DNA of 64,000 nt from Edaphochlamys debaryana (lineage: Eukaryota > Chlorophyta > Chlorophyceae > Chlamydomonadales): assembly GCA_016858145.1 (NCBI GenBank), contig JAEHOE010000024.1:186001-250000 (forward strand). The letters run 5' to 3'. Under the pieces are notes generated by a model, which was not told the DNA's origin, made no database searches, and saw only the letters and a program-made list of their open reading frames with translations. This document shows positions 23,663 through 36,500 of this stretch, one piece after another. Made by a program: the position numbers and the translations under genes. Positions within the stretch are counted from its first letter, which is position 1. Every line of letters starts with the position of its first letter.

Positions 23663-25153
23663 TCTGCGGACATGCACCCTGCCCCAGTCGCCATAGCTTG
23701 AGCTGCTGCCGCGGCTTCCGAGAACCGCCATCTTGGTCGCAGCACCCGGCACGTACCCCAAGGTTAACAAAAAGGAGTGCTGGCAAGCGAGTGCACAAGG
23801 GCACGGCCCCGAGGTCACCCTCTGACGACCAGGGACGGCCTGAGAGAAGACGACCACGCGTGGCCCCAGATGGCCCGACGCCTCTGACGTCTGACCCGCC
23901 ACGCCACGCCGCTGCGTCCTGCGCGCCGTCACCATGTCCCTACCGTCCCTACCTCGACCTGCTCCAGGCTCACTACCAACTGGCTGCTTGCGCACTCCTT
24001 CGCCACCCCAAGCTCGCCTCCGTCTCTGCATCACCACCGCTCCTGCGCCCACGTAGGTGGGCACTGCTTTCCGCTGCGCCCTGCCTCCCACGCCAAACGC
24101 GAGGGGTCAAGGTGACGTGCAGCCGTGTATCCGGGCGGTTTGCATACAGTGGCAACAGGCGATGGAGGATGGAGCGCAGGGCGGGCTTGGCTTGGTGCTG
24201 CCAGGGAAGGAGGCCGCCTGCCAGCTGAGGGTGAGGGCGCTCACAAGAGCCGGCACACGGACATGCGACAGGGTTGCCGAGGCACCGCACCCCCTGCGGC
24301 GCGCTGTAGCATCGTACCATTTGCAGAGGCCACGGCATTGGGTGGAGCGGGGATTGCAGCTTACGGGCTTACAGAACTCCCGCATCATATCGCTGGCCTG
24401 GAACCCCGTCCACCCCTCATTTGTGTCCCTTCATGGCCCCTGCGAATACAGAACCCCTCATCTGTTCCCCTGGCCTCTCTCAGACCGTGCAGCTCTGCGC
24501 GTCTCGAGATGGCTTGCGTGCACAAACCGCAAACCATGACTCAGCATTGGCATCTCTGCAGCATATACATAATGCATGCTTTGCAGCCTGCACCCAGTCT
24601 CTCATCCCAGTTCTCCCAGAGCATGGCACATACTGGCATCGACCCCCGCCCGGCTCCGATTCCAACTGCACGCTTTTCAGCAGCCTGCCTCCCCACCAAA
24701 CCACAGGACCCAGCCCAAAACGTGCGGCCGATTGTCAGTCGATGCAGGGCTAGCACGAATGAAGGTGTAAGAATGACTACACTCTACGCTCGAAGCGATA
24801 AGGTCAACCTCTGTACCCCAGACTAACACCGTCACCTATGTGCAGGTGATGTCTGACCCGCCCATCCCCGTCAAAACTCAACGGCGTGTCCTGTAACCCC
24901 ACGCCTTGCAACCGCCATACACACGTGAACACGTGAACACGTGTCCTTCAGCCAATGGCGCCTTGTCAGTTGCTCACTCACATTGACAACCCGAAAGGGG
25001 CTAGCCCCGGGCGAAACTCTGCGCGCCGGCTCGCGTCCTCGCCGCCGCCCGAACCTGGTGAGCTCCGCCATAGGCCTCGGGGTCAGCGGTGAAGGGGATG
25101 TTGGGGCAATAATGTGGAGGAAAATACAAGCCTCCTCAGGGAGCAGGGCTGGG
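22778..25153. other. Intergenic: Rh upstream region, then unique sequence
   Basis: From 22778 to about 23662 this is the duplicated 5' flank of the right Rh gene. From 23663 to 25153 I see no gene. A sequence close to AGTGCACAAGGGCACGGC near 23789 recurs near 10873 and 28890 and may belong to a dispersed repeat. The end near 25153 is the 3' flank of secreted-protein gene A. Confidence 0.45.
23151..23156 (-). promoter_or_regulatory. Probable TATA box of right Rh gene
   Basis: TTTATA on the plus strand reads TATAAA on the minus strand, about 375 bp upstream of the right Rh start. Context and spacing match the left arm element at 6271-6276. Confidence 0.5.
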
Positions 25154-27897
25154 CTAAGGAGACGGGGACTCGGAGGGGGAGGGCTCGGGAGACTCGTTCT
25201 CAACCTCAGGGCTGGGAGAGGGCTCGGGAGACTCGTTCTCAACCTCAGGGCTGGGAGAGGGCTTGGGAGAGCGCCGGCCCCTGCCCTTGGGGGAGGGGCT
25301 GGGCGCAGGGGAATTGTCCACTCCGTCGGGGCTGGGGGAAGGCGCGGGGGATCGGTTCTTCTTAGGACCCTTCTTAGGCCCCTTCTTGGGCGATGAGGGC
25401 TTCGGGGACGGAGACTCATCGTCCGAGGGCGAGGGCGCCGGCGACCGGCGGTTGACCCCACGCTTGGGAGAGGGTTTAGGGGACTCGTTGTCATCTGGGG
25501 ACGACTCAGAGGGCGAGGGCGAGGGCTCGTCGTCTCCCGAGGGCGAAGGCGAGGGCGAGGGCGAGCGGTTGCGCTTGCCGCCCTTGCCAGGCGAACGATC
25601 CGAGGGGGAACGGTCCTCGGGGGACTGCTCAGGCTTGGGGGACTCAGCTGGCTCAGGCGACTCGACAGGCTCAGGGGACTCGGCCGGCTCGGGGGAACGA
25701 TCCTCGGGGGAACGGTCCTTGCCAGGGGAACGGTCCTCCGGGGAACGGTCCTTGCCAGGGGAACGGTCCTCGGGGGAACGGTCGCGCCCAGACGTACGGT
25801 CGTCAGGTGAGCGGTTCTCGGGGGACTCGGCAGGCTCAGGCGACTCCACAGGCTCAGGGGACTCCTTAGGCTCAGGGGACTCCTTAGGCTCAGGGGACTC
25901 GGCATCCTCCGGAGAGCGGTCCTTTCCGGGGCCGCGGTCCTCGGGGGAACGGTCCCGGCCACGGTCCTCAGGCGACTCCACCGGCTCAGGCGACTCGACA
26001 GGCTCAGGCGACTCCACCGGCTCTGGGGACTCCACGGGCTCAGGCGACTCAACAGGCTCAGGGGATTCGACAGGCTCAGGGGACTCGACAGGCTCAGGGG
26101 AGGGAGTCGGGGTGGGTGCAGGCGTGGTGACGGGGGTGGGGGAGGGAGACTTCTTCTCGTTCTCCTTTTCGTGCTCTAGCTCCTTCTCCTTCTCCGCCTG
26201 CTCCTTCTCCAGCTCCTTCTCCTGCTCGGTCTTGCCGCCGGAGCTGGACTCGCCCCCCGAGCTCGCCTCCCTCAGCAGCCGGTGTGCATCACCTGAAGGC
26301 GGCACAAGCATGTTGGGGAGTGCACAGGTTACAGAAGTCGGAAACCGTATCCACCTGGGTCGCCCCGTCATTATCTGAACCCTACCCTGCTTTGTTGGGG
26401 GACGACCCCAGCAGCGCATGATCGGTATCTGTCGCCGCCCATGATCCGTCCAGCCAGCTCGCCGCCCTTCCACTCCTCCACTCTTGCCTGTCCTCCCAAC
26501 GCTAAACCCCCCCCCCCCAACCCCCGGTACCCCACTTACGTGGCTCGACCTCAAGCATGGTGATGTACGACATCCGCGCGCCCGTCTGGGGATCAGCGCT
26601 GAGCACTGTCACAGTCACCGGGCCTGCGTTGGAGGAGGTGAAATGGGCACGGGAGTTGAGACGTTGGGGGCTACTACACTGCCAAGAGGTTGAGGTTCTG
26701 AGATGAGAAGAAGCACCGGTTGCCGTACGCTGACATCTGTCGTACGCGTCCCTGCAACGAAGCCAGGAGCAGCTGGTCCGTGAGGGGCCCTGCGGGATTC
26801 TCACGATCTCACCGGTGGCATCTGCGGGCAGGACCAGCGAAGCGCGGTAGCTATAGGCAGCTGTGGTGGCATCGCCCAGGGCCACACGGCGGGGGCTGTG
26901 GGCAGGGGCGGAAGGGATGGTGAGGGAGCCAGCAGGGGGTACGTTCAGTGGGGGCAGGGGGGGTGTAGGGGGGCTGACGTGTGGCTATGTACCGGCACGG
27001 CTGCTGGATATGCTTGCTCGTGGCGGGCGGGACAAGCAGCGTTGAAGGAAGGCGGGCATGAAACGAAGCCTGGGCTGATGCTCTTCACCGCGAGGGGTCC
27101 ACGACCCCGCCCACTGACAAAGCCCCAGCCGCCCTCGCCGCGCCGTGCAAGATGCTGCCCCACTGACAAAGCCCAGCCGCCTCGCCGCGCCGTGCAAGAT
27201 GCGAAGGGCTCAGGCAGGCTGAGATGAGGCTGAGCGCGCTAGACGGTATGCAAAGGCGGTACAAAGCCAGACAGGCACTGGCGCCATCAGTGACTCACCA
27301 GCTGCTCGAGGACGAAGCATCAGCGAAGGCGCCGGCTGACGAGGAGAGGACGGCGGGGCGGGGTGAGGGCAGAGAGACCTAGGGGTAGGGCCGTGGGGGT
27401 GGGCGGGGTTTTAGAGGTGTTGGCTAGGGCGTGGCAATGCGGCACGGGGCGGGCGGCAGCCAGCTGACCAAGGCCCGCGTGCCTGTAGCGCGACGGAATG
27501 CTTCATGCACGGTCTTCACAAGGCTGACAACACGGTACACTTGAGGCCGCGCACTGTCCTGCGGGCGCCGCATGGCCAGACGCGCATTGCCCTACCTCAA
27601 GTACATGCGTGGTGCCAGGGCACAGCGCCTTTGCCAGTTGCCCATTCGTGTGACGGATGATGACGACAACATCCCTGGGGGTAGGCGGGACGCGCTTATG
27701 TAAAAAAGCCCCAAGCTGCATGTCCAACTCGGTTGTTCGCACCTGTCCGTCGCGCCAGTATCAAGGAGCTCCTCACAGCCCTCAAGCTTATGACTGGACT
27801 GGGTGTCGCTCGATACCAGGCGCCGGCCGGCGACTGCGGGAACCGTGATTGCTGTCGCAAGCAGCAGCGCTGCAGCGGCGAGAGCGTGTACTCTCAT
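25154..27897 (-). CDS. Secreted protein A of a four-member family, SPEP-repeat tail, 6 exons
   Basis: Exons in transcript order: 27897-27743, 27674-27596, 27378-27299, 26895-26813, 26623-26540, 26292-25154; about 539 residues. A signal peptide is clear (hydrophobic run ending VPAVAG, then RRLV). The core, residues about 52-161, contains DVVVIIRHTNGQLAKALCPG, VSLPSPRPAV, CPRRVALGDATT, LVLPADATG and GPVTVTVLSADP...LEVEP. Cysteines at about 41, 70 and 105 precede or lie in it, and the alternating hydrophobic pattern suggests a beta-sandwich. The tail of about 380 residues starts with a Lys/Glu-rich segment rich in KEKELE-type motifs, then TPAPTPTPSPEP, then many SPEPVE, SPEPAE and SPEDRSPGKDR units, and ends with two 13-residue SPSPEVENESPEP units (39-bp tandem repeat near 25181-25258). 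Proline-rich repeats of this kind in algae are often hydroxylated and glycosylated wall material. Core shared with B, C and D; family not recognised. Confidence 0.85.
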
Positions 27898-29941
27898 GTT
27901 GTATATTGGCTCCGTCAGGACGTATGTATCACTACAGACCTGAGACCGTCTTATACGCCGTCGTCACACCTTTCGTAGAGCGCCACACCGATGCGGCGAG
28001 GCCGGCCGACTTGTCAGCCTCAGCGTTTCTGCCCAGTGTCAATAGATAGCGAACACTCGCATGATGGTGGCAATTTTGGCGCTTAACCTCGGAAGGTGCC
28101 ACCGTATATCAAATTGCATACGGAGGGGAGGGGAGGCGAAGGACCCGCCCGCCACGCGTGATAGCTAGACGGCCCCTACCGTCCTCCTCGCCTTTGATGC
28201 TTTTGCGGCCGATGTCTCGCGCTCTTGCTGCCCGCAAGCCTCCCCTCTGACTGCCTCCGTGCTGCGGTCAGACCGCGGTACTTCCTACGTTACGCGATAA
28301 CCAAGGCGCAGGCCGACGCAGAAGCGCGAGGCGCAGGCCCGAAGCCGCATCAGGCTCGACCGAGAGCACCTCGTTCACACGGTTGTCTCTCAACCCCTGC
28401 AAACGGAGTGCAGACTACGGCAAGGCCAGGGGGAAATGTGGAGGGCCTCCTGCCCGGGCTGCGGCCTGATGAGGCGTGGCCGTGTGGAGGTGCAAGCGTG
28501 CAACCCCTACCCCTACCCCCACTACGCCCCGTTGTCTATAATAACCCCTACCCCTGCCCGTCCCCCGTCTGAACCCGCGCTCATGAGTGCTTCCAGCACC
28601 CTGGCTCCATTGCTTAAGCCCCAACCTCCTCTGCACCGGCCCTTCCCCGCATTGTCATCCGTCCCCGCCTCCCCCCCTGATGCAAAGGCCACAGCTTCCT
28701 CAGCGTTTACCATCAGCGCTTGGCATCCGGGAGCCCGTGCATCCGGGAGCTCACCTGGGGGCTGTTACATAGCCTCGCGGCCGGTCCCCAGCTCCCCACC
28801 ACTCAGCAGGGTGCCCCCTCATGATTGCCATGAACGTTGGCACACGTTGTCCTACTGCTGACAGGATCTAAAGCAAAGTGCAAGGCAAGCAAGTGCGCAA
28901 GGGCACGGCCCAGGAATTCCCGACCAACAGCGACCTGCTTGCGGCAGCGCCAACACATGGGCAGCGAAAGGGCCTTGCGGCCCCCTCCCTCAAGGGCCGG
29001 CTCGTGCCCGTGCCTGATGCCGCCGCTCATCCTACCTACCTCCCCTTGGGCTGGAGACAAATCGACACTTCCTCATGCCAGACCGTTACCCTTCACATCA
29101 GTCCTAGAGCGCTATCGATGCATAAACCTGCTACCTAACTATTTACGTCCCTGCCTCCTTCGTACCCCTAAGTGAGCCTACCGTATCAAGCACCCCACCC
29201 CCCCCGGGCCCCCGGGGGTCGGTGGCTGGGGCCTGGTGGGAAGATCCCCGTCCCTCACACCTCACGTTCGACTCCCAGCCGCCCCACAAGCGAAGAGCCC
29301 GAGTGCACACATTCATTCGCAAGACTGTCCGAGATAAGGAATGCGGATGAATTGTTATCGTGCACACCATGATAAACGCCCTAAGCTATCGACCAGTACG
29401 CCGTTCCACATGCCTGTTCTGCTGTGGAGTCTATCAGCCCTCACCTAACCTGCTTCTACCCGCAGTGCATGGGCACATTGCAGTGCCCAACAAATTGATC
29501 TTGCCCCTCGTATCTCAGGGCCATGTCAAAGTGGCATAGAACGTGACACAATTCCACTTTTGACGGAGTGGATATGAACAGCAAAATCCAGCATAGTTCG
29601 GGTAGACCGCATGCCATGATACGGCATCGGTCCATCACCCCCTGCCCCCCCGGTCCGGCCCATCAAAGTGTGTTGTCCCAGCTCCCATCGCCCTCTCACT
29701 CACATAGCATTGTTGCCTTTGCGGCTGCCGGAGCGGCTTATTGTCAGGCATACATGTCTCCAACAAACTAACGCGCCAGATGACGTACTTTGACAGAGGA
29801 CTTCTCACACACTTGCAAACCGGAAAACCAAAGGAAAGAGCAAAGCAAACATGCCCTACCCAGACACGACTGTGCCCGCCCGCGGGCAGCGTGCCCGCAT
29901 GCCAGTCCACAACACCAGCCTGCACCCGCAAGCCCCCCCTC
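27898..29941. other. Intergenic between secreted-protein genes A and B
   Basis: No gene supported. It carries the promoter of A on its left and the 3' flank of B on its right. The motif AGTGCGCAAGGGCACGGC near 28890 resembles sequences near 10873 and 23789. Remaining open frames are short and featureless. Confidence 0.45.
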
Positions 29942-32351
29942 CTACAACCAGCCCAGCATGCGCCGGCTTGCCCGGGGCGCCTTGCCCGCCCTCACAACCT
30001 CCTGCTTCTCCGCGCCCTTGCTCCCGCCCCGTTTGCCACCCCGCTTGCCACCCCGCTTGCCGCCCTTGCGCCCGTGCCTGTCCCCAGCGGGTGAGCTGCT
30101 CCGCGCGGGCTGCTCCGGCGCAGCCTCGGGCTCAGCAGGCGACGGCCCCGCCTCCAGCGCCTCCTCCGCCTTCACGCCCAGGCCAGAACCTGGCCCGGGC
30201 GCGGGGCTGGGCGCGGGGGTCCCGCCCACACGCTCAGAGCTGATCTTGGCCGCCGAGGTTGAGGCCGAGGGCGCGCCCGTGTGCTCCATCACCAGGGTGC
30301 GCTGCGGGGCCGGGGTCTCCCCCACACGCTCGCCGCGGCCCGAGGGCGCCGGCGCCGCGCCGGCCTTCTCGAGCAGTTCCTCCTCCTCCTCCTCCCCCTC
30401 CGCCTCGTTACCCTCCTCCTCCTCGTCGTCATCCTCGTCCTCGTTGGCCTCCTTCTCCTTGACCAGCCGCCGGGCGGGGTCGGGCTGTGGTGCGGGCGAC
30501 TCCGCGGGCTCACTGGGCGACGCGTCCTTTGCCCCCTGCGGCGCAGGCGTCTCCGCCACCACCTCCACCACAGCACCCTCGGGCGCCGGCGTCTCCGCCA
30601 CCGCCTCCTCCTTCACCCCAGCTTCCACCGCACCCTCTGGCGCGGGCGCGGGCGCGGCCTTCTCGTTTCCCTCCAGGGCAGACCTCGGGGCCGCGGCGGC
30701 TCCGGGGCTGGGCGCCGGCGCAAAGGCGTCCGCATCTGTGGCCCGGATCGCCACCTCGCCCTCGCCCAACAGGCGCAGGACCTTGGCCACGAGCGCCACG
30801 TCCTGGGGCTGGGCGGGCTGGTCCTCGGCGCCGGGGCTGGCGGCGGGGGAGAAGAGGCTGGCGTCGTCGGCTGCAGGGGTGGCCGGGGGGGGGGGGGCGA
30901 GGATGGTGGGGGGTTACGGGCGGGAAGGGGGTGCTCCAGCCCAGCAGGGCGAGCATGGCAGGTTGCTTGCAAGGCCGAGGGCCGTGAGGGTGGCACTACA
31001 GCACGCCGACGCCAGACTCCTCGAGAAGCCCGCACGCTTCCCCTTGCGCCTGCAGCCCTCACGCCTCGTACCTCCCACGCCCTCGCCTTCATCCCCCCTT
31101 GCCCAGCCCCCTTTGCTCTCACCCGTCACCACGGGGTCCGCCTCGCAGCCCTGCGGGCCCACGTCCAGGGACACCAGGCGCCGCCGCCACAAGTCGGAGC
31201 CCGCCTCGGCGCTCAACAGCGTGAGCGTGACGGGGCCTGCGTCACGCAGCGGGAAGGGGGTGGGTGAGGTGGGAAGGAGGTAGATACGCTGACGATACGC
31301 GATGCCGCGACGTGGTCCGGCACGGCACGTGCGGTAGCGCGCCTCCCTTTGCGCAGACACGCAGGGCAGGTAGCATTGTGTGGAGCCAGGCCAAGTGCGC
31401 GTGCTGCGTGCTGCGTACTGTGTGTTGCAGGGAGCTAGAACTAGAAGCCGTGCTGCGCACGTGGGGGAACGCACCGGTGAGGCCCTCGGGGATGGCCAGG
31501 GTGGCGAGGAAGGCGGCCGCATCCATGACGCCCTCGCCCAGGACCACGCGGCGGGGGCTGCAGAGGAAGGGAGCCGCGAAAGGAAGTGAGAGGAAGCCGG
31601 CACGCCGAGTCTTATACGGTACAGGGTACAGACAGAATAGGCCGAGGGCCGAGCACAGCGGCCGGAGAGGGTAGGCAGGTGAGGTAGGACGCGGCGAGCC
31701 CGGCCATCTCCGGTTGCGGCAGCACGGAGAATGGTCAAGCTGCTTACCACTGCCGCGTCGGCGCCGGGGCGAGGAAGACGCCGCCTGAGGTCGCCAGTAT
31801 CGCCAGGCGGGGTGCAGGGAAGGTAATCTGTGCAGGGCGGGGCGGGCAGCCGCAGCGTCAGCCGTCGCCGGCAAAGGAAGTCGACGGGTCGGAGGAGCAG
31901 AGGGTAGCTCCGAAGGCCGTATCCTTCAGCTCGCAGCTCGCAGGGCCTGCCCTGCACTGAAATGTACCGACTGCTTGAGCGACGGCAATTCCCCGCCCTT
32001 GCCTACCTCGAGGGTGGCGGATGCTCCTGGGCACAGGATGTTGCCCAGCTGGCCGTCGGCGCGCAGCACACCAACAAAGCTCTCCCTGCAACCAGCAATC
32101 ACATCATACTCGGTCCAAGGCCATCGCCGACTGGTGAGCTGGACAGCGCTAGCGCATGGAGAGCTCACTCACTCGTCAGGCGTGTCATCCAGGCGGCCAG
32201 CCACCGTCTCATCCTTGCAAGCGAGGAGGTCATCATCCTTGCCACACGGACTCAGTCCGCACGACTCCGCTGGGCGTGCCTCCATCAGTGGCCGGGCCGT
32301 CGCCGACGCTAAACAAACAGCCAGAAGCAGCAGACATCGAACTCTTTCCAT
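29942..32351 (-). CDS. Secreted protein B of the family, TPAP/acidic/GGKR tail, 6 exons
   Basis: Exons in transcript order: 32351-32173, 32085-32007, 31827-31748, 31557-31475, 31236-31123, 30870-29942; about 487 residues. The signal peptide is MERVRCLLLLAVCLASATAR. The pre-core segment is longer and richer in cysteine than in the other members. The core reads SFVGVLRADGQLGNILCPG, PAPRLAILATSGG, CPRRVVLGEG, LAIPEGLTG and GPVTLTLLSAEAGSD. Exon 5 is 30 nt longer than in A and C, and it replaces the LEVEP ending with LDVGPQGCEADPVVTG. The tail has repeated AETPAPEGA-like units, a run of Asp/Glu of about 30 residues, more TPAPSPAP units, and a strongly basic C-terminus with GGKR repeated three times. 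Acidic and basic blocks in one secreted tail are unusual. Function unknown; exon phases are identical to A, C and D. Confidence 0.84.
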
Positions 32352-33550
32352 GATCGTTCAGCAGTGGGTAAGCTTGGATAAGCTCAATTCTGCAGACAGA
32401 GTAGTCGCTTCGGAGCGCTGTTCAAGTAGACGTGCTCGTGATGTTCAAGTGGACGTGCTTTCAAATCTGTATATTGTGTACGCACCAGGGGCAGGGGCAA
32501 TTCTACCTTGGCGCGGCAACGGCGCGGCGTTCATGGGAAGGTCACACCGGCGTAACCAACAAAACCACCACCCTTGGCATGCCAGACGCTCCTCCCTGGC
32601 TCCCTCCAAGCAGACAACCCACAGAGTTTTGTGTTCACTATCGCATGGAGATCAGCTCAAAGCGGCTCGTCGGCCGTGGCGAGGCCAGTCGCAGGTGACG
32701 CCAACCCGGGCCAACCCGCGCGGAACCCGACCCTTTCCCCCGACTGGAGTGCCGACGGCCGGCCAGACCCACAGCACCACCCGCAGCCAGTATCTTATGA
32801 GTCCATCGAGAACCATGTACCGCCCTCGGGCTTCCAGGGACAAGTGCAAAAGTGACGCGATTGCCCCATTTGCTGAGCAGGGATGCTGAGGGTCCCGAGC
32901 TCGCGGCCCGTCCCCGCAACAAACAAGAATTCGTCGGAGTTGCGCTCTTTGAAGGGCTTCGAGGAGGCAGAGTTGCTGTGTTGCTGTGTTGCACCAGTGC
33001 GAACGTTGGGGCGCCCTGGATGCAGTCTGGCCCGAGTTCGCTCTGGCTGCTTAAGAGATGTGTCGTGTGGCGTACATGTGATGGGGGCCGACGCTTCAGC
33101 GGTCTCTACGGGTTTCCCCTGAGGGGTGCGAGGGAACCGAGCGGGGGCCGGGGGGGCGGGAGAGCGCGTGCGGGTTTGGCGCTGCACGCGCAGCATGTGC
33201 ATGCAACAAGCTCTTGCGCAGCTTGTGCCAAAGAGCTGCCGCAAGGTGGACTTGTTGGGCAAGGTACACACATACCTGCACCTAGTTCCTCGTGCCTCGA
33301 CAAGCAAATCCAGGGTCTTCCGGCAATAACCCAGTAGAGCCCTTCTGCCGGTCGCCAGAACGATAGAGCCTGATTACAAAGTATACTTAAGCTTATCGCG
33401 GCTGCTTCGGGACGGCAGCCGAGACCGACGTTCGGCGGCGGTCGACGCCTCGCTCACCGGCATACCGAGCACGACTTGCGTCCAGCGCTTAATCTAGTCG
33501 TATAGCCTGCTAGGACTCTAGGTTGCCGCCGCGGCCAGGCGGCTGTGACA
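32352..33550. other. Divergent intergenic region between gene B and BMS1
   Basis: The starts of gene B (minus) and BMS1 (plus) face away from each other across 1.2 kb, so both promoters should lie here. No additional gene is supported and no convincing TATA box was identified. Confidence 0.5.
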
Positions 33551-36500
33551 ATGGCCGCCGGCAAGGACCACCGAAAGCCGAAGGCCGGGAGAAAGGCGGA
33601 AAAGCGGAAGACGGCCGATAAGAAGAAGCGTGGCGTAACGGATGAGCAGCGCCGGCAGAACCCCAAGGCGTTCGCATTTCAGTCTGCGGGCAAAGCCAAG
33701 GCACAGCAGGCGCGCACCGCGGAGAAGGACCAACGCCGACTCCATGGTCAGTCGCGGGGGTCGCAGGGGTCGCCGGGGGGGAGGGCCGGCGTGGTTGTGG
33801 CACGCCGATGGTCGGGGGGATGGATTGGCTCGGCCGCCACGTCAGGCCGTCCAGCTCACCCCAAGCGAGCTGGCTGGGGGTTGTCGTGCAACACGAGAAG
33901 TCGATTCGCCCCAGGCCTGTCACCTGGGCTCCGGGCTCCCTCTGCCTGACGCCCCGGTTCCTTCCGGCCACCGCGACCCCACGCGACCCTGCCTCTTGAC
34001 GCCCTCTTCCTCCCTTGCCCCTCCAAACCCCCACCCCCCACACCCCCACACCCACCCCCAGCGCCCATGCTGGACAAGGCGGCGGAGGAGCCGCCGCCCT
34101 TCGTGGTGCTGGTGCAGGGGCCGCCCGGGGTGAGCGGGGGATGGCCGGATGGGGGGTGGCAAGTGAAGCGGGGAGGTGTTTGTTGATGAGCGGGATCGTG
34201 CCGGTGTCAGGGAGTCCGCCGGTGCAGGGGCCGCCGCGGGGTGAGTGTCTGAGCAGGGACGCGAGTGGGCAAGGGTTTGTGAGGGGGAGGGGGCCAAGCA
34301 TCCAGGGGCTGGTGCAGGGGCCGCCCGGATGAGCGGGGGTTCGGGGGGTTGCGGGTAGGGTTTGTGTGAGGAGGGCATTGAGTGAGGGCGCACATGCAGG
34401 GACTGCCCGGGGTGAGCGGGGATCTCGGGACTGATCCGGGGGGTCGGAGGAAGGCACGCGATGGTGTCTAGGATGGCGGGAGGGCGCCTGCCCTGGGACT
34501 GCCCGGGGTGAGCGGGAGTTAAGGAAGGTGGGTCAAGGGAGTGGGTAGTGGCAACTGGCAGGCATCGCTGTTTTAGGGTGGCTGGGAGCGGGGAGGCGCC
34601 TGCAGTTGCGCTGCACGGGTGGCGTGTGTACTTGTGAGGCGGGCGGTAAGGTAGTGGGGCGGGTGACACCGGGTCAAGTGTCAGAGTGGGGTCACGGGGT
34701 CTCGGCGATCCTCGACACCGTGTTGGGTAGGGTGGACCGACCGGCAGCGAGGCGAGGGAGCCCGAGGGGCGCCGGGGGACGAGGGCAATGACGGGGGGCG
34801 CGTGCCCCGGGGCCGCACCGACTGGGCGGGGATGGGGGAGGCATGGTGGGGCGGTAAGCGGCAACGCGGCTACGGAGTGTCGGAGAGGGGGGCTGCATGC
34901 TCAAGGGCTGGACAGCGGGGATGGAGGGGGGGGATGGGGTGGCGGTACACGACAAGGCGGGTGCTGGTGGCCCGTGCCAGGGGGGGGGGTTGACTGGGAG
35001 TCAGCTTAAGGCAGTCAGGCGGAGAGGCCTAGCGCGACCATCACAGTGATGCAATAGCGGGGACGAAGGGTTGGGAGGGGGCGGGCGTCGGTCTGTGCTT
35101 GACCGCCTGATATCTGTTCCAGCCGCGGGCTCTGTGGTGCTGGCGAGTGGGCCGTGGGACGGGTACGGTACGCACGTGCTGTACCGGTCTGAGCACGGAG
35201 GCGGGGGCTTGGTGGGTTGGCGCTGGCGGGAGGCTGGCATACGTGGAGGGGGAGGCACGCTGAGGAGGGTGGCTGGAGGTATGGTGCCTGCGCTCCTCGA
35301 AGCCCGGCCCTCGCGTGGAACGGCGGCGGCAGGTCGCGGGGAGGGGCCGGAGCAGAGCCCTCTGGTGTTGCCTGGTCTCGTGTGGGGCTGGTGATGGCCC
35401 CTGTTGGGGTCCGCTGGGTTGCAGAGGCAGGGGGCGGGGCGATGTTACTCCTCCCGGTGCGGGCACTGTGTGCAAGCCTCCTGCCCAAACCCCATCGGGA
35501 AGAGTGCGAGCGCTTCCGGTGGTCGGCCCAGCTGAACGAGCCTCTCCCCTCTCCCCCTCCCCCCACCTCTTGCCTCCCCCCCCCTGTCAGGTCGGCAAGT
35601 CCACCCTCATCCGCTGCCTGGTCAAGCACTACACCCGGCAGAACCTGTCGGACGTGCGGGGGCCCATCACGTGCGTGGCGGGCAAGAAGCGGCGCATCAC
35701 GCTGGTGGAGTGCCCCAGCGACCTGTGCGGCATGATGGTGGGTGGGGCGGGGAAGAAGAGGGGACTTATGACGGGATGGGGGGCTAGTGGGGGACAGGGG
35801 TACGGAATGATGGGGGTGGCGGGGTGCAGCAAGAGAGGGGAGGTTTTGTGTTAGGGTTACCCGTACGGCGGGCAGGGGAAGGCAGCAAGGGTAGGAGGTA
35901 AGGAGGCCTCCGGTGGTGGAGCAAGGGCCCTTCCGTCCTGTGTTCCCCCCTCCCCCCAACCCCCCTACATCCCCTACTGCCCCCCTACTCCCTCAGGACG
36001 CTGCTAAGTATGCCGACCTGGTCTTGCTCATGATCGATGGCGCGTTCGGGTTCGAGATGGAGACCTTCGAGTTCCTGAACCTGCTGCAGGTGGGGCGGGG
36101 GCGGGGGTTGGGGCGTAGGATGGGCAGGGGTGGGGCCGGGGGGGGGCGGACGGGGTGTGGAAAGTCTGAGGAGGGCGGGGCTGCCGGCCTATGGCGGGCG
36201 TGATGCGCCAGCCCGCGAACCACGGCCAGTGTGCTTATCCCCGGTATAATACCGATACGCGCCTCTGAGCCTCTTTCCCCCCACCCCCGTAGGTGCACGG
36301 CTTCCCCAAGGTCATGGGGGTGCTGACTCACCTGGACGGCTTCCGGGAGCCGGCGCGGCTCAAGAAGACCAAGAAGAAGCTCAAGCAGCGCTTCTGGACC
36401 GAGATCTACGACGGAGCCAAGCTCTTCTACCTGTCGGGCATCCAGCACGGTGCGTCGTGCGTGCATTCAGTGGGTGCTTTCTCGTCTCTATCGGGTCCAG

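Noticed and set aside
25263..26378. Long plus-strand open frame opposite the tail of gene A (Gly/Ser/Asp-rich repeats)
   Set aside because: It is the antisense shadow of the SPEP repeats. It has no splice chain or domain, and the minus-strand frame connects to a signal peptide and the family core.
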